From: Oscillospiraceae bacterium
Lineage (GTDB): Bacteria; Bacillota; Clostridia; Oscillospirales; Ruminococcaceae
Assembly: GCA_017528675.1 (NCBI GenBank)
Contig: JAFXOO010000299.1
Coordinates: 1-9,962, forward strand
Reading direction: 5' to 3'
Length of the DNA: 9,962 bases
In this document: piece after piece, positions 5,901 to 9,962 of the stretch
How positions within the stretch are numbered: position 1 is the stretch's first letter
Layout of the letters: each line of letters starts with the position of its first letter
Translations under genes and position numbers: made by a program
The notes under the pieces: generated by a model
Databases searched by the model: none
What the model saw: only the letters and a program-made list of their open reading frames with translations
What the model was told of the DNA's origin: nothing

Positions 5901-6302
5901 ATGGAAATGAAAGAAATCCAGGACAAGCTGAGCAAGCTCGGTGACGACGTCATGTCCGGTGCTGAGAGTCTTGCGAAGGGAGCATTTGACGGCTCCAAGA
6001 GGGTGGCTGAGTTCATCCGGCTCAAGGGTGTCATCTCCCAGGCGGAAAGCCGTCTGAACGCCGCTTATATCGAGATCGGCAAAAAATATGACGAACTGTA
6101 TGGGTTAAACGGCGCTCCCGAATTCGCAGAGCTGCTTGCGCAGGTGGCTGAGTCCCGTGCACAGATTGCCCGTGCAAGAGAAATGATGACTTCTGCCGGC
6201 AGTGCAGCTATGGTTTGCCGTGGATGCGGCGAGCCGATGCTGGAAGGCCAGCGTTTCTGCCCGCACTGCGGTATCAAGCAGACCGCAGATCCGGTTGAAT
6301 AA
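5901..6302 (+). CDS. Helical protein with C-terminal zinc ribbon (133 aa)
   Basis: A 133-aa protein with a long, largely helical N-terminal region (about 1-98), probably coiled-coil (GAESLAKGAF, QAESRLNAAYIEIGKKYDELY, LLAQVAESRAQIARAREMM). A C-terminal zinc ribbon follows, with Cys106-x2-Cys109 and Cys120-x2-Cys123 (VCRGCG and RFCPHCG). This build is common in Firmicutes proteins annotated only as zinc-ribbon domain-containing. The ribbon probably binds one zinc for structure or for contact with a partner. There is no membrane span. TAGGAGGG (5885-5892) puts AGGAGG 9 nt before the ATG. A second ATG two codons later is too far from it. The gene appears monocistronic, with its own strong promoter and terminator. 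Confidence 0.85.
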   Translation: MEMKEIQDKLSKLGDDVMSGAESLAKGAFDGSKRVAEFIRLKGVISQAESRLNAAYIEIGKKYDELYGLNGAPEFAELLAQVAESRAQIARAREMMTSAGSAAMVCRGCGEPMLEGQRFCPHCGIKQTADPVE

Positions 6303-6358
6303 CAATCATTGCTTGGATAAGGGGTGATGTACAGACTGATACAACTGCAACAGTAACC

Positions 6359-6392
6359 AAAACGCCTGAAAACAAACGCCTGAAAAAACGCC
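6359..6392 (+). repeat. Short direct repeats before the terminator
   Basis: AAACGCCTGAAAA occurs at 6360-6372 and 6374-6386 (period 14), with a third partial AAACGCC at 6386-6392 running into the terminator stem. It looks like slippage or duplication of the terminator's 5' A-tract arm. The surrounding untranslated stretch 6303-6537 holds this, the terminator, and a second tandem repeat (CCGGGTTA twice at 6486-6501), but no gene I can support. Confidence 0.5.
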
Positions 6393-6426
6393 CGACCGGA
6401 TGCTGTCCCCGGCCGGGTCGTTTTTT
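6383..6426 (+). terminator. Bidirectional intrinsic terminator between convergent genes
   Basis: A G/C-rich hairpin (CCCG-A-CCGG at 6391-6399 with CCGG-C-CGGG at 6409-6417, one mismatch, 9-nt loop) is flanked by AAAAAACG on the left and CGTTTTTT on the right. Read on the plus strand it ends in T6 after the zinc-ribbon gene. On the minus strand it also ends in T6, about 110 nt after the tetR stop. It should therefore stop both converging transcripts. Confidence 0.88.
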
Positions 6427-6537
6427 AAGCTAATGCCGTTTCAATTGCGGATGCAGTGCTTTCAGCAAAGGGCTACGCCCCATTGCCGGGTTACCGGGTT
6501 ACGGACTAAACAGGTATCTGATGCAATTCCTCTGCGC

Positions 6538-7119
6538 TTACTGCGCAGGGCTGTTCCGGGCTTCCGGAATGGTATCCCGGTGCAGACTGCGTTCGAGTGC
6601 CGCTTCAATCTGCCCTTCAAACAGGAATTTGGCACGGTTGAGCATCTGCATCAGATCCTCCGGGCTGAGCTTCCGGCGGCTCCGCAGCCAGCGCATCAGC
6701 GCCCCACAGATCGCCTCCTCATAGAACGCACACACCAGATCCAGATCTTCCTCCGGATAGGGCTTGTTCCCGATCGCACTGAGCAGAAGCGTGTGGATAT
6801 GGGAGACAATATAGCCGGAAAACTGCTCATAGCCAATGGATTTATACAGATTCTGCCAGACACCCTTGTAGCCGGTGCACAGGCCAATGAAATTCAGGAT
6901 TCTGGTCTCAAGGGGAAGCGGCTCATGAAAAATCGTCATCGCTTCCTCCTCGAAGAAGCCGGTCACAACCTCGTAGATGTCATGGAAATGATAGTAAAAC
7001 GTGTTCCGTGTCACGTTGCAGCCTTCCGTGATTTCCCGGACAGAAATCCGGTTCAGGGGCTTCTTCTCCGCAAGCTGCAATGTGCAGTCTATGATCGCCT
7101 GTCTGGTTCCGTGTGCCAT
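6538..7119 (-). CDS. TetR/AcrR family transcriptional regulator
   Basis: A 193-aa one-component repressor of the TetR fold. The DNA-binding helix-turn-helix is at about residues 25-45: ISVREITEGCNVTRNTFYYHF carries the typical recognition helix ending. The C-terminal ligand/dimer domain (about 55-180) is less conserved. The FYYHFHDIYEVV layout resembles DhaS-like, TetR_C_8-type regulators, but the ligand is unknown. The frame extends upstream to 7248, but ATG 7119 is preferred because AAGGAGG (7126-7132) lies 6 nt before it and the TetR fold starts there. The extra 43 residues would come from a MITE-like element. The gene is divergent from the tlpA-like gene, its probable target together with itself, and convergent with the zinc-ribbon gene. 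Confidence 0.9.
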   Translation of the reverse strand: MAHGTRQAIIDCTLQLAEKKPLNRISVREITEGCNVTRNTFYYHFHDIYEVVTGFFEEEAMTIFHEPLPLETRILNFIGLCTGYKGVWQNLYKSIGYEQFSGYIVSHIHTLLLSAIGNKPYPEEDLDLVCAFYEEAICGALMRWLRSRRKLSPEDLMQMLNRAKFLFEGQIEAALERSLHRDTIPEARNSPAQ

Positions 7120-7125
7120 ACCCGC

Positions 7126-7132
7126 CCTCCTT
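7126..7132 (-). promoter_or_regulatory. Ribosome binding site that fixes the tetR start
   Basis: AAGGAGG on the minus strand, 6 nt before ATG 7119. It supports a 193-aa protein over the 236-aa frame that begins inside the repeat element, whose ATG at 7248 has no comparable site. Confidence 0.85.
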
Positions 7133-7151
7133 GTTTTGTCGCTATTCTTAA

Positions 7152-7259
7152 GGAAGCACTGAATAAAGCAGTAATACAGTGCTTCGAGGATAGGAAAAGG
7201 GCTTTGTGGAGCTGCGCCCCACACCCCCTGTACTGATGTATGAATCAATCAGCACTTCC
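7152..7259. mobile_element. MITE-like palindromic element (~108 bp) in the tetR leader
   Basis: The stretch is bounded by imperfect inverted ends, GGAAGCACTGA on the left and the complement of GGAAGTGCTGA on the right (9 of 11 matching). Each end also folds on its own: AAGCACTG/CAGTGCTT at 7154-7184, and CTGAT/ATCAG on the right (complementary strand of 7234-7252). A third hairpin, GTGG-A-GC/GC-C-CCAC (7206-7222), sits in the middle. It has no coding capacity of its own and no transposase. A target-site duplication could not be fixed; only AA is shared at the flanks. It could be a degenerate MITE or another family of palindromic repeat. Confidence 0.5.
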
Positions 7260-7288
7260 AAAAATAATGAGAATCCGTCAGTACTACC

Positions 7289-7317
7289 ATTATACCAGAA
7301 ATTACCGGATAATGCAA
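7289..7317 (-). promoter_or_regulatory. Sigma-A promoter of tetR
   Basis: On the minus strand, TTGCAT (7312-7317), exactly 17 bp, then a perfect TATAAT (7289-7294). Transcription would start near 7282, giving a leader of about 160 nt that runs through the whole MITE-like element before the tetR ribosome site. Confidence 0.85.
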
Positions 7318-7331
7318 GCGTTCGGCATTAT
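7309..7331. promoter_or_regulatory. 23-bp dyad, candidate TetR operator
   Basis: Perfect 7-bp arms ATAATGC (7309-7315) and GCATTAT (7325-7331) with a 9-bp centre. The dyad covers the tetR -35 box and lies 51 bp before the divergent tlpA-like gene. Size and place suit a TetR-type operator controlling both genes. The T-run after the right arm also makes it resemble a weak hairpin terminator on the plus strand. A weak plus-strand promoter (TTACCG 7302-7307, 18 bp, CATTAT 7326-7331) would overlap it. Confidence 0.4.
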
Positions 7332-7381
7332 TTTTTCCGGAAAGCCGCTATGAACCACATTCCCGAAAGGATGATATCACT

Positions 7382-8029
7382 ATGAAACAAAAGCTTACCG
7401 CTATGCTCCTTCTTATGACTGCCGCACTGCTGTCTGCCTGTGCAGCGCAGCCGGCACCCGCACAGTCCGAAGCTCCCGCACAGTCCGGAACGTCCGCACA
7501 GGACAGCACAGCGCAGTCGGAGAATGCTGCGCCGGAATCGCCTGTTCTGAGCAACGAAACCGGCTTCCCCGACCTGATGCAGTTTGAGGCTGCCGCACTT
7601 GACGGCAGCAGATACAGCAATGCCGATCTTGCGTCAGCAGATGTGACCGTCATCAACCTCTGGGGCACCTTCTGCGGGCCGTGCATCTCGGAAATGCCGG
7701 AGATTGCGGCTTTCCAGCAGAAGCTCCCGGAAAATGTGCATCTCATCACCTGCTGTGTGGATGTCAGCGCCGCTGATGAAGCCGGCATCCGCACCGCCGA
7801 ATCCATTCTGAATGAAGCCGGCTACACCGGCATCACGCTCGTCAGCCCGACCGGCGACCTGCTGACGCTCTGCAACCAGATGATGTATGTGCCCACCACG
7901 GTTTTTCTGGACAGCCAGGGACATCTGCTCGGTGAGGCAATCATCGGCGCCGGCAATGTGTCAGAGAATTATACGGCACACATCAATGCAGCCCTCCGGG
8001 CAATGGGCAAGGACGAGCTGGCATTTTAA
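7382..8029 (+). CDS. TlpA-like thioredoxin-fold lipoprotein
   Basis: A 215-aa lipoprotein with a redox thioredoxin fold. Residues 1-20 form a lipoprotein signal peptide with lipobox LLSAC (Cys20). An Ala/Gln/Ser/Pro-rich linker (21-58, with repeats such as APAQSE and APAQSG) follows. The TlpA/ResA-like domain spans about 62-212. The active site WGTFCGPC has Cys98 and Cys101, and the cis-proline loop MYVPTT has Pro171. An extra Cys pair (124-125) and Cys164 are present. It would act on the outer face of the membrane, reducing or isomerising disulfides; no partner such as CcdA is in the window. AAAGG (7366-7370) lies 11 nt before the ATG, a longer gap than its neighbours. It is divergent from tetR and 155 nt before the solute-binding lipoprotein gene. 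Confidence 0.92.
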   Translation: MKQKLTAMLLLMTAALLSACAAQPAPAQSEAPAQSGTSAQDSTAQSENAAPESPVLSNETGFPDLMQFEAAALDGSRYSNADLASADVTVINLWGTFCGPCISEMPEIAAFQQKLPENVHLITCCVDVSAADEAGIRTAESILNEAGYTGITLVSPTGDLLTLCNQMMYVPTTVFLDSQGHLLGEAIIGAGNVSENYTAHINAALRAMGKDELAF

Positions 8030-8056
8030 TGCCGTGGCCGTCCCTCATTTGTGCAG

Positions 8057-8136
8057 AACTGTCAAATCCCGTGCGTCCGCTTTGTGCATTCCTACGAATC
8101 TGACGAAGCTGCGGCGAAACTGTCAAGAATTCCCGT
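8057..8136 (+). repeat. Imperfect direct repeat upstream of the binding-protein gene
   Basis: AACTGTCAAATCCCGT (8057-8072) recurs as AACTGTCAAGAATTCCCGT (8118-8136), 61 bp apart, in the 155-nt gap between the two lipoprotein genes. No clear terminator is seen in this gap. GATAAT (8150-8155) could be a -10 box, but no -35 box is correctly spaced. The repeats may be a regulator site or chance. Confidence 0.35.
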
Positions 8137-8184
8137 CCTGAAGTGTTTGGATAATAGAAATCCAGTCACAAAGGAGGAATCGCT

Positions 8185-9962
8185 ATGTTCAGATACAGAA
8201 TGTACGCCGCTATGACTGCGCTTGCCATGCTGCTGACCATGACCGCCTGCTCCGGCAGCAGGCAGGGAGAAACCAAACCGGCTGAACCGGCAGGTGCCAC
8301 GCTGACCGTTCCCCTCTCGCATTCCTGCAAGGCGGTGCCGCTGACCGAAGATGCGGATTTCCGATACGGGACGTATCGTGCCTGCGGGGACAAGATCATC
8401 CTGACAGCCTACCCCGAGGGATACACGATGCTCGGACTGTATGACACAGTGACCGGGACACTGGTGAAAACCAGGCTCGATGCCAATACCGGGCAGGGCT
8501 ACACGACCTTCGACGGATTTGACTGGCGGGACGGCAGGCTCACAGCACTTGTCCACCGTTGGAAAGAGGGCGAAAGCGGTATTACACAGCGGGAATTTCA
8601 GGTCTTTGACGAGAATCTGAACCGTATCGACACACGCCCTGTGACCATGGAGCTCGATGCAATGGAAAGTGTTCTGAGCTGGCGTGTGCTGTCTGACGGG
8701 ACACAGGCGGTGCTGACGACAGACGGATTCTACCTGTATGACAAGCAGAACGGCAGGCGGCAGGTATCCGATGATTCGCTCGGTTCCATCGTTCTCTCAC
8801 CGGACGAAACGGTCTGGCTCATCCCCAACAACGGCAAGCCGAAGCGCCTTGACCGGGATACGCTCACACTGGAGCCGCTGCAAATGGACGATCTGCCCAG
8901 GGCAGGTGATAACAACGGCGGCTATTATGACGGCTTCGGGGACTATGCGCTGCTCTGTACAGACCAGAAGGCGCTCTACGGGCTGAAGCCCGGAGCCGGC
9001 GGGAAGGAGGAGCTTGTGAACTTCACAGACTCCGATCTGGTGGATGCCTCCGGATTTGCGCCGCTGCCGGACGGGCGGCTGTTCTGCCAGACGTATGATT
9101 ATCTGGCCTTTCATCCTGCGCCCCTGCTCCTCACACCACGCACGCAGGAGGAGATGGACAGCATCCGCACCGTGACGCTGGCTTCGTTGTATTTCGACCA
9201 GGAAACGCAAAGCCGCATTGCCCGCTTCAACCGCCAGGCGGACGGCTGCCGGCTCGTGCTCAAAAGCTATATTGATATGTCCGATCCGACGCAGGATTAC
9301 AATGCGTGTATGCAGGCCTACCAGAATGATCTCCTGGCCGGGAATGTCCCGGATATCATGCTCATCGGGCAGGATTACCAGATGCTCTCCAACAAGGGGC
9401 TGTTCGAGGATATGCGCCCGTGGATGGAGCAGGACCCGGATTTCCATGAGGAGGACTACATGATGAATGTCCTCGAAGCATTCAGCTACAAGGGGCATTT
9501 AGAGCGCATTCCGTGGAAATTCTATGTGAGCACCAATTTTGCAAAAACGGAATTTGTCGGTGACAGAGCAAATCTCTCCGCAAGCGACCTGTTCGCACTT
9601 GATCTTCCGGAGGACATGTGCTATTTCTACAGCGGGCTTGGAAAATCCGAAGCATGCCGGGATCTTCTGATCGGTGCAGCGGGGAACTTCGTGGATTATG
9701 AGAACGGTTCATGCAGCTTTGACAGCGAGGAATTCGTCCGGATCCTGGAGCTTGCGGACACCATCCCGGCCGGCAAGCTGCCGGAGGGCGCTTACTGCTA
9801 TCAGGAAAACAAAGTGCTGCTTGCTCCGACCAGTTTGTGGAGTCTGAGCAGCTTCCATGCAGAGCATGAGGTGATGTTCAGAAATGCGGACATCACCCTC
9901 TGCGGCATCGGCTGCGACGGAGGTGCGGTTGAACTGGCAAACGGAATCGCAGTCTCTGCACA
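8185..9962 (+). CDS. Lipoprotein: propeller-like domain fused to an ABC solute-binding domain (partial)
   Basis: An open frame of 592 complete codons that runs off the right edge without a stop. Residues 1-22 are a lipoprotein signal (lipobox TMTAC, Cys22). Residues ~45-320 are beta-rich with repeated blade-like units (GLYDTVTGTLVKTRL, REFQVFDENLNRIDTRPV, GFYLYDKQNGRR, PKRLDRDTLTLEPL, PLPDGRLFCQTYD), suggesting a beta-propeller. From about residue 328 it resembles an ABC sugar-type (family 1) solute-binding protein: TVTLASLYFDQETQSRIARFN, then LLAGNVPDIMLIGQDYQMLSNKGLFEDMRPW. AAAGGAGG (8170-8177) is 7 nt before the ATG. It would be anchored on the cell surface and bind a solute, probably sugar or peptide. 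No permease or ATPase gene is in view. Cysteines are frequent, which may tie it to the neighbouring redox lipoprotein. Confidence 0.85.
   Translation, partial: MFRYRMYAAMTALAMLLTMTACSGSRQGETKPAEPAGATLTVPLSHSCKAVPLTEDADFRYGTYRACGDKIILTAYPEGYTMLGLYDTVTGTLVKTRLDANTGQGYTTFDGFDWRDGRLTALVHRWKEGESGITQREFQVFDENLNRIDTRPVTMELDAMESVLSWRVLSDGTQAVLTTDGFYLYDKQNGRRQVSDDSLGSIVLSPDETVWLIPNNGKPKRLDRDTLTLEPLQMDDLPRAGDNNGGYYDGFGDYALLCTDQKALYGLKPGAGGKEELVNFTDSDLVDASGFAPLPDGRLFCQTYDYLAFHPAPLLLTPRTQEEMDSIRTVTLASLYFDQETQSRIARFNRQADGCRLVLKSYIDMSDPTQDYNACMQAYQNDLLAGNVPDIMLIGQDYQMLSNKGLFEDMRPWMEQDPDFHEEDYMMNVLEAFSYKGHLERIPWKFYVSTNFAKTEFVGDRANLSASDLFALDLPEDMCYFYSGLGKSEACRDLLIGAAGNFVDYENGSCSFDSEEFVRILELADTIPAGKLPEGAYCYQENKVLLAPTSLWSLSSFHAEHEVMFRNADITLCGIGCDGGAVELANGIAVSA

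Noticed and set aside
6328..6357. 9-codon ORF (MYRLIQLQQ) after the zinc-ribbon gene
   Set aside because: Too short, and the G-run is too close to the ATG to act as a ribosome site.
6400..7236. 278-aa open frame opposite tetR
   Set aside because: It starts inside the terminator hairpin and ends in the repeat element. The minus-strand frame is a clear TetR protein.
8034..8108. 24-codon ORF overlapping the tlpA-like stop codon (TAATG)
   Set aside because: The overlap suggests coupling, but there is no good ribosome site and the peptide has no notable features.
8797..9498. 233-aa minus-strand frame opposite the binding-protein gene
   Set aside because: A shadow of the long plus-strand frame, with His/Leu/Arg-rich shadow composition and no start signal.

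Overview
The window looks like chromosomal DNA of a moderately GC-rich Clostridia member, most likely a Ruminococcus-like Ruminococcaceae/Oscillospirales. This is inferred from the strong AAAGGAGG-type ribosome sites, TTG starts, a DUF4250 small protein, a sugar-type solute-binding lipoprotein and short palindromic intergenic repeats. No rRNA, tRNA, CRISPR array, phage gene or transposase was seen.

Left half (172-5029, all minus strand): a lower-glycolysis operon in the order pgk, a 129-aa single-membrane-span protein, tpiA, a ~237-aa three-span membrane protein, a 42-aa small ORF, and gpmI. A well-formed sigma-A promoter (TTGCAG-17-TATAAT) lies at 5108-5136, followed by a leader with two hairpins. 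A 12-bp-stem hairpin just past gpmI ends the unit. Pgk, TpiA and GpmI carry out ATP-forming phosphoglycerate kinase, triose isomerisation and phosphoglycerate mutation; gap and eno are not in the window. The three interspersed proteins are of unknown function. Positions 1-95 upstream of the terminator hold three back-to-back palindromes and no gene.

Middle (5186-6302, plus strand): a second strong promoter, divergent from that of pgk, drives a 58-aa DUF4250 protein with a TTG start and an unknown 95-aa protein. A third promoter (TTGACA-17-TACACT) drives a 133-aa helical protein with a C-terminal zinc ribbon. A terminator able to work in both directions (6383-6426) separates these genes from the convergent tetR.

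Right part (6538-9962): a TetR-family repressor (minus) has its own strong promoter, but a ~108-bp MITE-like element sits in its 5' leader. Divergent from it are a TlpA-like thioredoxin-fold lipoprotein and a large lipoprotein that joins a beta-propeller-like region to an ABC-type solute-binding domain and runs off the right edge. These two are probably co-expressed envelope proteins and may be under control of the TetR protein, since a 23-bp dyad lies in the shared intergenic region.

I found no clear new defence or mobile system. The best candidates for novelty are the small coupled ORF and the membrane proteins inside the glycolytic operon, the MITE-like element in the tetR leader, and the propeller/binding-protein fusion.
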